NCBI GenBank assembly: GCA_035293965.1
Contig: DATGLW010000119.1
Location: forward strand, 1-23,537
DNA length: 23,537 nucleotides
Direction: 5' to 3'
Source of the DNA: DATGLW01 sp035293965
GTDB lineage: Bacteria; Actinomycetota; Acidimicrobiia; Acidimicrobiales; RAAP-2
Positions 7,551-15,635 of the stretch are shown in pieces. Position 1 is the stretch's first letter; each line of letters opens with the position of its first letter. Position numbers and translations under genes: made by a program. Below the pieces are notes generated by a model. It worked only from the letters and a program-made list of their open reading frames with translations. It was not told the DNA's origin and made no database searches.

Positions 7551-8027
7551 ATGAGCGAACCACTTCCCGCTGCCGAGCGTTTCGGGCTCGGTGCGATCGA
7601 CCAGGTCTCCTATGCCGTCGCCGACGTCGAGGAGGCGGCGAGGCGTTACGGCGCGATCTTCGGTCACTTCGAGGTGGCGCAGGTGCCTCCCATGGCGGTG
7701 ACCTACCGAGGCCGGCCGGCGACGGTCGCCCTCCGGCTCGGCTTCGCCCGCTCCGGGCCCGTCGAGATCGAGCTCGTCGAGGTCCTCGAAGGGGAGTGCC
7801 CTGCCCGCGACCACCTGCTCGCTCACGGCGAAGGGGTCCACCACGTCCGCTTCCCGGTGAGCGACCTGGCGGCGACCCGCGCCGCCATGGAGGCGGATCG
7901 ATGGGTGACCACCTTTGCCGGCGAGAGCGGTGAGGTCTCCTTCGCCTACCTCGAGCCGCCGGGGGGCACCGCCGGTCCCGTCATCGAGCTGATCCGGGCC
8001 GCGCCGCCGCTCCCGTCATCGGGCTGA
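7551..8027 (+). CDS. VOC-superfamily (glyoxalase/epimerase-like) protein
   Basis: The 158-aa protein starts at ATG 7551, seven bases or less after a strong ribosome-binding sequence. It shows the paired beta-alpha-beta-beta-beta layout of the VOC fold: AIDQVSYAVADVEEAARRYG at about residues 15-34 opens the first module, VEIELVEVLEG closes it at about 70-80, GVHHVRFPVSDL opens the second near 95-106, and PVIELIR closes it at about 143-149. In metal-dependent members the first module usually starts with D-H; here it is D-Q, so one metal ligand is changed. His in GVHHV and the two Glu strands remain. The substrate is unknown; methylmalonyl-CoA epimerase or dioxygenase-like roles are both possible. 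The last residues are encoded by the first copies of a 35-bp tandem repeat, which probably altered the C-terminus. Confidence 0.82.
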   Translation: MSEPLPAAERFGLGAIDQVSYAVADVEEAARRYGAIFGHFEVAQVPPMAVTYRGRPATVALRLGFARSGPVEIELVEVLEGECPARDHLLAHGEGVHHVRFPVSDLAATRAAMEADRWVTTFAGESGEVSFAYLEPPGGTAGPVIELIRAAPPLPSSG

Positions 8028-8108
8028 TCCAGACCGCGCCGCCGCTCCCGTCGTCGAGCTGATCCGGGCCGCGCCGCCGCTCCCGTCGTCCAGCTGATCC
8101 GGGCCGCG
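7976..8108. repeat. 35-bp tandem repeat, 3.8 copies, at the 3' end of the VOC gene
   Basis: Units begin at 7976, 8011, 8046 and 8081, each starting tcccgtc and containing agctgatccgggcc or a close variant; the fourth stops after 28 bases. Because 35 is not a multiple of three, each copy shifts frame. The first copy codes for the last beta strand (VIELI), and the second supplies the TGA stop at 8025-8027. Confidence 0.92.
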
Positions 8109-8340
8109 GGCCCGCGATGCGGCGTGCACCCTCCTGAGCAGGCGGTGCGAAGCGCGGAGGTGACCTGCCAACCGGACCCCGCCGAGCAGCGGCCGCGCGG
8201 TGGCTGCGCTGCCGGCCCAGGTCAGTCGGCATCACCGGTCCCGGTGCGCCGGGTTGCTACCGTGACCCGGCGATGGCGTAGCCGGGTGTCGGACGGTTCG
8301 CTGCGAACGATCCAGCCAGACGACATCCGAGAGGAATGCG
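8028..8340. other. Intergenic region between the VOC gene and the helicase operon
   Basis: The first 80 bases are the remaining copies of the 35-bp repeat. A small GC hairpin (gggcc-gcg-ggccc, 8101-8113) follows. The remainder shows no reading frame with family resemblance. It probably holds the promoter of the helicase operon; TTGCTA near 8253 could be a -35, but no convincing -10 partner is seen. A short inverted repeat gttcg-ctg-cgaac lies near 8296-8308. The Shine-Dalgarno gaggaa (about 8330-8336) precedes GTG 8341. Confidence 0.5.
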
Positions 8341-11169
8341 GTGCCCAACGCACGAGCGAAGGCAACGAGGCACGTCCCCGTCCGGTCGGCTGCGCCAGGG
8401 GAGCGTCGGGGTGCGCCGGCTCACGTAGAGGACCTGGGGGCGCTGGACGAGCAGCGCCTCGAAGCCCTGCTCGAGCTGCGGCCCGATCTCGCCGACCCGG
8501 CGCCGCCGTCGATCGACGACCTCGAGGTCCGTGCGCTCTCGGTCCCGAGCGTCCAGCGGGTGCTCCTGCAGGCTGATCGATCCGTCCTGCAGCTCGCCCA
8601 GGTCTTCACCATCCTCGGGGAGAAGCACGCACGGGTGGCCGGCGTGTGCCGTCTGGTGGGACCGGGAGCCGAGCCCGAAGTCCACCGCGCCCTCGAGTGG
8701 CTGGCCGCCCGTCAGCTCGTCTCGGTGGTCGGGGACGACGAGCTCTGCGTCCACCCGGCCCTGCTCGCCATCGTCGGCGCGGGGGCCCTCGGCCCGCCCG
8801 CGGCCCAGCTCGTGGAACGGCTCACGGTCGGCGACCTCGAGACGATCCTGCGGGCGGTCGGCAGGTGGTCCGCTTCCAGGCGCAAGGCCGAGCTCGTCGG
8901 CGCGCTCGTCGGCTTCCTGTCCGACGCGGCTGCCGTCTCCTCGCTCGTCGACGCGGCGCCATCCGAGGCGCGCGCGCTCGCCCGAAGCCTCTCAGCCAGC
9001 TCGCGGCCCCTGACGCTGCCCTGGCCCCTGGCCGCCGATCCCTACCGCCGCTCGGCGTCCGGTGCGGCCGCCTGGCTGCTCCAGCACGGGCTCGTCTACC
9101 GCGAGACCTGGGCGACGGCGTCGATGCCCCGCGAGGTGGGGCTGGCGCTGCGCGGCGGGCACCCCTTCGCGCCGGGCTCCTACCGCAGACCCGTGCTCGA
9201 CCTGGCGCCGCTCGCCGATCCCCCGGCGCCCGCCGTCGAGGCGAGGGCGGCCGCGCTCGTCACGGTGGTCGAGCGCATCGTGGAGTGCTGGGGCTCGCGT
9301 CCTGCTGCGGTGCTCAAGTCCGGCGGCGTCGGGGTCCGTGAGGTGCGGCGGCTCGCTGCCGACCTCGAGGTGCCCGAACGCGATGCCTTCCGCCTGGTGG
9401 AGGTGGCGGCAGCTGCGGGGCTGGTCGTGGAGGACCCTCGCCAAGGGATGGTCCTCCCGACCCCCGCCGCTGACCACTGGCTCGAGCTCACCAGCGCGGA
9501 CCGCTGGTGGGCGCTCGCCCGCGCCTGGCTGGCGGCCACGGTGCCCGCCAGCCTCGCCGGCGCCGTCGACGTCCGCGGCAAGGTCGTTCCCGCCCTGGCC
9601 GGCGGCAGCCGGTCCCGAGCGGTGCCCGAGCAGCGGCGGACCGTGCTGCGCCTCGTGCTCGAGCTGCGCCACGGCAGGCTCGACGCCGCCGCCGCCCTGG
9701 CCGAGGTGGCGACGTGGGACGCCCCGCTGGCGTGGAGCGAGGCCGTGGCCCCGCCCTCCCTCGCCGTGGAGTGGACGCTCTCGGAGATGGAGCTGCTGGG
9801 GCTCGTCGTCGGGGGCTCGCCGAGCCCGCTCGCGGCGGCCCTGCTGCACGGCGACGCCGAGGCCGCCCGCAGAGCCCTCGCCAGCCCCGAGGCCGAGGCG
9901 TGGGAGATGGTCCTCCAGGCCGACCTCACCGCCCTGGCCACCGGCCGGGTCCCCGCTCCGGTCCGGGCCGAGCTCGGCCTGCTGGCCGACGTGGAGAGCC
10001 GTGGGTCGGCGACCGTCTACCGGTTCAGCGAGGCCTCGGTGCGCCGGGCCTTCGACGCCGGGCGGACTGCCACCGAGATCCTGGCCTTCCTGGCCACCCA
10101 CGCGGGCAAGGGAGTGCCCCAGGCCCTGGAGTACCTCGTCGGCGACGTCGACCGGCGGCACGGCCACATCCGGTTGGGCGCCGCTGGGTGCTACGTCCGC
10201 TTCGACGACGCGGCGCTGGCGACCGAGGTCCACCGCTCCAAGAAGGCCGGCAAGCTCGGGCTGCGCCAGATCGCCCCGACGGTCCTCGTCTCCGACCGGC
10301 CCCCCCATGCCGTGCTGAGCGCGCTCCGGGGGCTCGGGTACCTGCCGGTCGCCGAAGCCGAGGACGGCAGCGTCGTGCGCACCTCCGTGGCCCCGCAACG
10401 AGCGGCACCCGCGCAGCGCGCCCCGGGGCCGCCGGTGCGTGCAGGCGACGAGCGCGCTCGCACCGAAGGCGGATGGGACCGGGCCGGACCACCGGGACCG
10501 GCCGGTGTGAGCCCTGAGGCCGGTGTGGGAGCCGGGGCGGCCAGCCGGCGTGAACTGGTAGCCCGGCTGCTCCGCTCGCCCCGGGGTGCCTCGACGCCCA
10601 CGGGTCGGCGGCGGGGGGCGCCCCCGTGGCCCGGACAGGTCCCCCGGGTGGAGATCCCGACGGTGCTGCGCCGCCCCGACGAGCCCGACGGCGTCCCGGG
10701 GCAGGGCCCCGAGGCCCTGTGGGACGAGGTGCCGGGAGCGAGCCTGCTGGCGTCCCCGGGGTTCGGGCGCAGCGGGCTTCCCGGCGCGTCCAGCGCCGGT
10801 GGCCGCGACGACGCGCTCGGGATCGAGGACGAGGACCTCGACGATTTCGAGGACCTCCTCGTCGGCACCGGCGGGGGCGGCGGCGAGGAGGAGTGGCACG
10901 AGGGAAGGCACCGCCCGTCGGAGATCGTCCGTGCCCCCGACGCCGTGCGCGAGCTGCTGGTCCTCGCTGCAGAGGAGGAGTGGCTCGTCCGGATCTCCTA
11001 CACCTCTGGGGCGGGGAAGTCCTTCGAGGCGACCGTCAGCATCCTCGACGTGTCGGGTGGCGTGATGGTCGCCCTGGCGGCGCCGCGCTGGGCGGAGCAG
11101 AAGTACGTGCTGGCCCGGATCGGATGGGTCCGGGTGCTGACGGAGGCAGAGGAGGACCGGATCCAGTGA
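8341..11169 (+). CDS. Helicase-associated protein with C-terminal WYL-like domain (Rv0862c-like)
   Basis: The 942-aa protein starts at GTG 8341, preceded by gagagga. It lacks Walker motifs, so it is not itself a helicase. The first 550 residues are Ala/Leu-rich helices resembling stacked winged-helix units, such as LTVGDLETILRAVGRW and VREVRRLAADLEVPERDAFR. About 557-680 matches the helicase C-terminal-like domain PF13625: VYRFSEASVRRAFDAGRTAT, VPQALEYLVGDVDRRHG and LRQIAPTVLVSD. Residues about 680-865 form a low-complexity Pro/Gly/Ala/Arg linker, and about 868-935 resemble a WYL-like beta barrel (AAEEEWLVRISYTSG). The same gene stands next to the XPB helicase in mycobacteria (Rv0862c beside Rv0861c). 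The GTGA overlap with that helicase implies a complex or a coupled function in DNA repair. The exact role is not established. Confidence 0.88.
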   Translation: MPNARAKATRHVPVRSAAPGERRGAPAHVEDLGALDEQRLEALLELRPDLADPAPPSIDDLEVRALSVPSVQRVLLQADRSVLQLAQVFTILGEKHARVAGVCRLVGPGAEPEVHRALEWLAARQLVSVVGDDELCVHPALLAIVGAGALGPPAAQLVERLTVGDLETILRAVGRWSASRRKAELVGALVGFLSDAAAVSSLVDAAPSEARALARSLSASSRPLTLPWPLAADPYRRSASGAAAWLLQHGLVYRETWATASMPREVGLALRGGHPFAPGSYRRPVLDLAPLADPPAPAVEARAAALVTVVERIVECWGSRPAAVLKSGGVGVREVRRLAADLEVPERDAFRLVEVAAAAGLVVEDPRQGMVLPTPAADHWLELTSADRWWALARAWLAATVPASLAGAVDVRGKVVPALAGGSRSRAVPEQRRTVLRLVLELRHGRLDAAAALAEVATWDAPLAWSEAVAPPSLAVEWTLSEMELLGLVVGGSPSPLAAALLHGDAEAARRALASPEAEAWEMVLQADLTALATGRVPAPVRAELGLLADVESRGSATVYRFSEASVRRAFDAGRTATEILAFLATHAGKGVPQALEYLVGDVDRRHGHIRLGAAGCYVRFDDAALATEVHRSKKAGKLGLRQIAPTVLVSDRPPHAVLSALRGLGYLPVAEAEDGSVVRTSVAPQRAAPAQRAPGPPVRAGDERARTEGGWDRAGPPGPAGVSPEAGVGAGAASRRELVARLLRSPRGASTPTGRRRGAPPWPGQVPRVEIPTVLRRPDEPDGVPGQGPEALWDEVPGASLLASPGFGRSGLPGASSAGGRDDALGIEDEDLDDFEDLLVGTGGGGGEEEWHEGRHRPSEIVRAPDAVRELLVLAAEEEWLVRISYTSGAGKSFEATVSILDVSGGVMVALAAPRWAEQKYVLARIGWVRVLTEAEEDRIQ

Positions 11170-12854
11170 ACCAACCGGGTGCAGCGGGGGGAGCGGCGGG
11201 CGGGCCGCTGATCGTCCAGTCGGACCAGACGCTGTTGCTGGACCTCGACCACCCCGGCGCGGAGGAGTGCCGGGGGGAGATCGCCGCCTTCGCCGAGCTG
11301 GAGCGCTCCCCCGAGCACGTGCACACCTACCGGATGACGCCGCTCGGCCTGTGGAACGCCAGGGCGGCCGGGCTCGACGCCGCGTCGGTCTGCAGCTCCT
11401 TGCAGCGCTGGTCGCGCTTCCCGCTTCCCGAGTCGCTCCTCGTGCAGGTGAGCGAGACCATCGCCCGCTACGGCCGGCTCGTGATCGAGGACGACGCGCA
11501 GCACGGGCTGGTGCTGCGGGCCGGTGACCGCCCCGTGCTCGAGGAGGTCGCGAGGGCCAAGACGGTTGCCCCGCTGCTCGGGCCCCGCATCGACCCGGCG
11601 ACCATCGTCGTCTACCGCGAGCACCGCGGCCGGCTCAAGCAGGCCCTCATCAAGCTGGGATGGCCGGCAGAGGACCGAGCGGGCTACGTGGACGGGAGCC
11701 CGCACCACATCGCGCTGCGCGAGGACGAGCGCTTCACCTTGCGCGACTACCAGCGCCAGGCTGCCGCGGCCTTCGTCGCCTCGGGCAGCGGGGTGGTGGT
11801 GCTGCCCTGCGGCGCCGGCAAGACGGCGGTGGCCATGGCGGCGATGGCGTCGATCGGCAGCCGCACCCTCGTCCTCGTGACGAACACGGTGGCGGCGCGC
11901 CAGTGGCGTGCCGAGCTCCTCGCCCACACGTCGCTCACCGACGGGGACATCGGCGAGTACTCGGGCGAGCGCAAGGAGATCCGGCCCGTCACCCTTGCCA
12001 CCTACCAGATCGTGATCACCAAGCGGGGCCGCCTCACGCCGCACATGGACGCGCTGTCGGCCGAGGACTGGGGCCTCATCGTCTACGACGAAGTCCACCT
12101 GCTGCCGGCTCCGGTCTTCCGGATGACGGCGGACATCCAGAGCCGCCGCCGCCTCGGCCTGACCGCGACCTTGGTCCGGGAGGACGGCAAGGAGGGCGAC
12201 GTCTTCAGCCTCATCGGTCCCAAGCGCTTCGACGTGCCTTGGCGCGACGTGGAGGCCCAGGGCTACATCGCGCCGGCGTCGTGCACCGAGGTGCGGGTCA
12301 CGTTGACCGACGAGGAGCGCATGTCCTACGCGCTCGCCGATCCGCCGGAACAGTACCGAGCGGGGGCGACGGCCCGCTCGAAGCTGGCGGTCGTCGAGGC
12401 GTTGTGCGCGGCGGCGCGTGCGGCGGGCGAGCCGACCCTGGTGATCGGCCAGTTCCTCGACCAGCTGGAGGTGCTCGGCGAACGGCTGTCGGCCCCCGTG
12501 CTGACCGGGGCCACCCCGACACTCGAACGCGAGCGCCTGTTCGCCGCTTTCCGGGCGGGCGAGATCCCGGTGCTCGTGGTCTCGAAGGTGGCCAATTTCT
12601 CGATCGACCTGCCGGAGGCGAGCGTGGCCATCCAGGTGTCGGGCACCTTCGGCAGCCGCCAGGAGGAGGCCCAGCGGCTGGGCCGCCTGCTGCGGCCCAA
12701 GCACGACGGTCGGGCGGCGCACTTCTACTCCGTGGTCGCCCGCGACACCAACGACCAGGAGTTCGCCGCTCGACGCCAGCGCTTCCTGGCCGAGCAGGGC
12801 TACGCCTACCGCATCGTGGACGCCGAGCACGTGCTCGGGGAACCGGCCGTCTGA
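11166..12854 (+). CDS. ercc3: XPB/Ssl2-type DNA repair helicase (ERCC3)
   Basis: The 562-aa protein is a superfamily 2 helicase of the XPB family. It starts at GTG 11166, overlapping the upstream stop as GTGA. An N-terminal damage-recognition-like region spans about 15-185. Motif Q/I follows: FTLRDYQRQA at 190-199 and PCGAGKT at 214-220. The Walker B box is DEVH at 308-311 (YDEVHLLPAP), motif III LTATL at 332-336, the XPB-specific R-E-D motif at 338-340, and motif VI QRLGRLLRPK at 503-512. Bacterial members unwind DNA 3'-5' with ATP and are associated with nucleotide excision repair. The length agrees with mycobacterial ErcC3 (about 540-550 residues). A strong hairpin follows the stop codon. 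Confidence 0.95.
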   Translation: MNQPGAAGGAAGGPLIVQSDQTLLLDLDHPGAEECRGEIAAFAELERSPEHVHTYRMTPLGLWNARAAGLDAASVCSSLQRWSRFPLPESLLVQVSETIARYGRLVIEDDAQHGLVLRAGDRPVLEEVARAKTVAPLLGPRIDPATIVVYREHRGRLKQALIKLGWPAEDRAGYVDGSPHHIALREDERFTLRDYQRQAAAAFVASGSGVVVLPCGAGKTAVAMAAMASIGSRTLVLVTNTVAARQWRAELLAHTSLTDGDIGEYSGERKEIRPVTLATYQIVITKRGRLTPHMDALSAEDWGLIVYDEVHLLPAPVFRMTADIQSRRRLGLTATLVREDGKEGDVFSLIGPKRFDVPWRDVEAQGYIAPASCTEVRVTLTDEERMSYALADPPEQYRAGATARSKLAVVEALCAAARAAGEPTLVIGQFLDQLEVLGERLSAPVLTGATPTLERERLFAAFRAGEIPVLVVSKVANFSIDLPEASVAIQVSGTFGSRQEEAQRLGRLLRPKHDGRAAHFYSVVARDTNDQEFAARRQRFLAEQGYAYRIVDAEHVLGEPAV

Positions 12855-12898
12855 CCCAGCCCGTTCCCGATGCCCGAGCCAGGCGGCGCCTGGGCCCT

Positions 12899-12926
12899 CG
12901 ACCGCGCGCCTCACGGCGCGCGGTCG
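12899..12926. terminator. Strong hairpin between convergent genes
   Basis: A perfect 12-bp stem (12899-12910 cgaccgcgcgcc, 12915-12926 ggcgcgcggtcg) closes a tcac loop 45 bases after the helicase stop. No T-run follows, which is common for actinobacterial terminators. It could serve both the helicase operon and, less directly, the amidohydrolase coming from the other side. Confidence 0.7.
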
Positions 12927-13030
12927 TCACGGGTCATGCGTGGCGAGGGGTGTGGCGAACGGCTCCGCCGACGAGCGGGGCAGGCGGCGCTCGTCTGGTG
13001 CCCCGGGCTCCTGACGGCGCGGAGCGGGCC

Positions 13031-14155
13031 TCAGCCGGAGGCCCTCGGGAGGCGCTCGCCGTCAAGGCCGTAGAAGCGCAGCGGATTGTCCCAGAGGATG
13101 CGGCGCTTCACGTCCGGCCCGACGCGGGGGAGATCGAGGAAGCAGCGCACCGCGTGCGGGTACATGGCGTCGGGGTGCGGGAAGTCGGTGGCGAAGATCA
13201 CGTTGTCAGGTCCGAGGTAGTCGACGACCTGGTAGAGCAGCGCCTCGTCGGGGTCGCAGGAGATGAAGCACTGGCGCGCGAAGTACTCGGAGGGCTTGGC
13301 CGTCAGCCAGGGCGCGTCGCGCCACGCGACCAGTTCGGCGTGCTCGTCGAGGCGATGGAGCCAGGCGGGCGCCCAGGCTGCACCCGACTCCATGAACGCC
13401 ACCCGCAGTGCAGGGTGGCGTTCGAGCACACCCTGGACGATGAGCGATGCGAGCAGCATTTGCTGCTCCATCGGGTGGACGCACGCGTGCTGCTCCAGCC
13501 ACGTGCTGTTCTCGAACCGGTCCGTCCCGATGTTGTGCATCTTCGATCCCGAGCCCTCGTGGAAGGAGAGGGGTGCGCCGAGTGACTCGATCGCGTCGAA
13601 GATGGGGTCGAAGTGGCGGTCGCCGAGCATCCGTCCGCCGACCGGGTTGGGCCGCGTCCAGAACGCGCGCAGCCCGAGCTCCTCGGCGGCGTACTCGAGC
13701 TCGCGCAGGGCGAGGCCCACGTCGTGGAAGGGGATGGGGGCCGCGCCGAGCAGGCGGCCCCCGGACTCCTGCGAGTAGTCCACCAGCCACCTGCTGTACG
13801 CGCGGGCGATGGCGCAGGCGAGCTCGGGGTCCATGCCCTCGACCCAGCAGTCGTAGAGGGGACCGTAGAGGACGGACACGTCGATGCCCTCCACGTCCAG
13901 CGCCCTCACGACAGCCCGGGCGCTGAACTCCTCCGCAGCAATGTCGCCGAAGCGGGCGGCGATCAGCTCGGGGGTGAAGCGCAGGCTCTCGAGGGTCCCG
14001 GGCGGGTGGTGCGCGGTGGGCCGGCCGTCGACGAGGCGCCCGTCGGGGCCCAGGGCGACCCGGTCGCGGTACTTCTTGTCCAAGTACCTGTCGAGCAGGT
14101 CCAGCGGCTCGAGGGTGTGGCCGTCGGCGTCGATCACCGGTGTGCCCGTCGTCAT
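13031..14155 (-). CDS. Amidohydrolase-family metal-dependent hydrolase (PF04909-like)
   Basis: The 374-aa protein starts with ATG 14155 behind a gagggagggg ribosome-binding sequence. It is a TIM-barrel hydrolase of the ACMSD/amidohydrolase-2 group: the N-terminal metal motif is DADGH at residues 9-13, a central His is H199 in LSFHEGSG, H223/H227 lie in EQHACVHPMEQQ, and the late Asp is D324 in FATDFPHPDAMYP. The C-terminus reads ILWDNPLRFYGL, typical of this family. Such enzymes decarboxylate or hydrolyse cyclic or aromatic intermediates, and many copies occur in actinobacteria that degrade steroids or aromatics. The actual substrate cannot be told. A longer frame up to 15493 exists but is read-through across the intergenic region and the thioesterase gene in another frame. 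Confidence 0.9.
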   Translation of the reverse strand: MTTGTPVIDADGHTLEPLDLLDRYLDKKYRDRVALGPDGRLVDGRPTAHHPPGTLESLRFTPELIAARFGDIAAEEFSARAVVRALDVEGIDVSVLYGPLYDCWVEGMDPELACAIARAYSRWLVDYSQESGGRLLGAAPIPFHDVGLALRELEYAAEELGLRAFWTRPNPVGGRMLGDRHFDPIFDAIESLGAPLSFHEGSGSKMHNIGTDRFENSTWLEQHACVHPMEQQMLLASLIVQGVLERHPALRVAFMESGAAWAPAWLHRLDEHAELVAWRDAPWLTAKPSEYFARQCFISCDPDEALLYQVVDYLGPDNVIFATDFPHPDAMYPHAVRCFLDLPRVGPDVKRRILWDNPLRFYGLDGERLPRASG

Positions 14156-14529
14156 CGTTCCCCTCCCTCGAGCTCGAGGCGTGCGCGCCCGCCGTCGCGC
14201 CGGCCCAGGGCGCATGGTGCCGGGCTCCGCGGCGGCGCGCGTGACCCGTCCACCCTGTTCGGCTGCCTTGTCGCTGCATGATGCGACCGCTGCGACGCGA
14301 GCGCAAGCCCAGGCCGGCATGCGAGCTGCCGGCACCGTCAGCCTCCGGCCACCCTCGTCGCTGCGCCCGAGCGCCCGGAGGGTCCGCCCGGCAGGTGGCC
14401 GCCGGCCGGGCGGCCGCTGCCTGGCAGGCCCCACCTCGGCCGGCATCGCCAGGTCGGGGCCCGGGGGGTGGGGCAGCAACGAGCTCGCCACGATCGAGCC
14501 CGCGATCCGGCGCCCCGTCACGTGGCAAC
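14156..14529. other. Intergenic region upstream of the amidohydrolase
   Basis: No gene is supported here. A perfect 14-bp palindrome cctcgagctcgagg lies at 14166-14179, touching the amidohydrolase Shine-Dalgarno region, and could be an operator. A possible minus-strand promoter is TTGCGC (14306-14301), a 17-bp spacer, then CATCAT (14283-14278). Both are weak calls in GC-rich DNA. Confidence 0.4.
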
Positions 14530-15324
14530 CTACGGCCGCGTCGGCGATGAGCGTGGGCGGACGAAACCCCCCTGCACGAACGAGGCGAGGAGGGTGCCGT
14601 CTCGGGCCTGGAGCGTCCCGCGGCTGAGGTAGCGGCCGCCGGCCAGCGCCAGCGGCGCGCAGTCGACATACCACCATCCGCCGTCGGCAGGAAGCCGGTG
14701 GAACCACAAGGTGTGCTGCAGGGTCAGGCTCACCAGGTGCTCGCCGGCGCGCCGGCCCTTCGAGAACGGCGTGGCGATCACCCAGTAGTCGGAGACGAAC
14801 GCCAGTCCGCAGGCCCCCAGGACCGGGTCCCCCGGCAGGTCGTGCACCCGGCACCAGTACGGATGCTCGGGTTCGAGCAGATGGGGCGGACCGGGCGCCG
14901 GCCGGACCTCGGCCACGTCGACCGGTGCCGGCAGCTGCGAGCCTGCCAGCTCCTCGGGCGGCGCCAGTCGGGGCCGGGCTGTCCGCGACCAGTCCTCGCC
15001 CGGATCGGGCCGGTGGAACACGACGTCGACCACCACAGCCAGGCGACCCGAGTTCACGAGCTCGACCCGCCGCGTGGCGAAGGATCGGCTGTCGTTGACG
15101 CGCTGGACGGCCAGCTCGTGAGGCCCCGCCCATTCGCCGCCGGCCAGGAACGAGGCATGGAGCGACATCGGCACCTTGGCGTCGCCGATCGTCGCCGCCG
15201 CCCCGCGCAGGGCCACCGCCATCGACAGGCCGCCGTAGAGGAACCCGGCACCCTTGCTGCGGACCACGAAGCGGTCGTCGCCCTTCGGCTCGAGCTGCAG
15301 GAGGTCGGCGAAGGGGAGCGTCAT
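14530..15324 (-). CDS. TesB-like acyl-CoA thioesterase (double hotdog)
   Basis: The 264-aa protein starts with ATG 15324, preceded by aggaga at a good distance. The N-terminal hotdog shows GFLYGGLSMAVALRGA at about 27-42 and SLHASFLAGG at 54-63, matching the FGG...A and H-x-x-F-L motifs of TesB. The C-terminal hotdog shows SLTLQHTLWFHRLPA at 199-213 and GRYLSRGTLQARDGTLLASF followed by VQGGFVR at 230-257. TesB enzymes hydrolyse fatty acyl-CoA to free acid and CoA. The catalytic Asp in the usual S-L-D-H-x-x-W-F-H motif is Gln here (L-Q-H), while the Gln in ASFVQGG is kept. Activity may therefore differ or use another residue. It lies upstream of the amidohydrolase on the same strand with a 374-bp gap, so cotranscription is uncertain. 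Confidence 0.88.
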   Translation of the reverse strand: MTLPFADLLQLEPKGDDRFVVRSKGAGFLYGGLSMAVALRGAAATIGDAKVPMSLHASFLAGGEWAGPHELAVQRVNDSRSFATRRVELVNSGRLAVVVDVVFHRPDPGEDWSRTARPRLAPPEELAGSQLPAPVDVAEVRPAPGPPHLLEPEHPYWCRVHDLPGDPVLGACGLAFVSDYWVIATPFSKGRRAGEHLVSLTLQHTLWFHRLPADGGWWYVDCAPLALAGGRYLSRGTLQARDGTLLASFVQGGFVRPRSSPTRP

Positions 15325-15498
15325 CTCGGATCTCCTGGCGCCTCGGGCGCGTCGATGGGCTGCACAGGCCCCCTTCGGGCTCGTGAGCGGTGGCGCGTGG
15401 CCGGCCCCCGCGTGGCGGATGCCAGAGCATGTCCGCCGTCGGCGACCGGCGTCCATTCGGCGAGCGCAGGCGGCGGCATCCGATGGCTTCCACTCGCT

Positions 15499-15514
15499 GG
15501 CGCGCCGGCGCGCC
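15499..15514. other. Perfect 16-bp GC palindrome
   Basis: The sequence ggcgcgccggcgcgcc reads the same on both strands. It lies between the duplicated end of the DUF4232 gene and the thioesterase, and may assist termination of the lipoprotein gene's transcript. Confidence 0.5.
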
Positions 15515-15521
15515 GGCGGCC

Positions 15522-15635
15522 TACGGCGCCGGGGCCGTCGTCATCGTCGCGGCGGCGTCCGTGGCGGCGAACACCGGCTACGGCGCCGGGGCCGTCGTCA
15601 TGGTCGCGGCGGCGTCCGTGGCGGCGAACACCGGC
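15522..15635. repeat. 57-bp tandem duplication containing the DUF4232 stop codon
   Basis: Two copies (15522-15578 and 15579-15635) differ at essentially one base (atcgtcg versus atggtcg). Read on the minus strand, each encodes PVFAATDAAATMTTAPAP followed by TAG, 19 codons in all. The upstream copy is the true C-terminus; the second is an in-frame, untranslated duplicate including a back-up stop codon. Confidence 0.92.

Noticed and set aside
8028..8340. SOS (LexA) box upstream of the helicase operon
   Set aside because: The gttcg-ctg-cgaac repeat has the arms in the reverse order and wrong spacing relative to the actinobacterial CGAAC-N4-GTTCG site.
8992..10911. Long minus-strand frame (639 aa)
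   Set aside because: Antisense to the helicase-associated gene, Gly/Arg/Gln-rich without domain patterns, no start signals.
10998..12914. Long minus-strand frame (638 aa)
   Set aside because: Antisense to the XPB helicase whose motifs are unambiguous on the plus strand.
13031..15493. 820-aa version of the amidohydrolase
   Set aside because: The extra 446 residues are out-of-frame thioesterase sequence and intergenic DNA. Family similarity begins at ATG 14155, which has its own ribosome-binding site.
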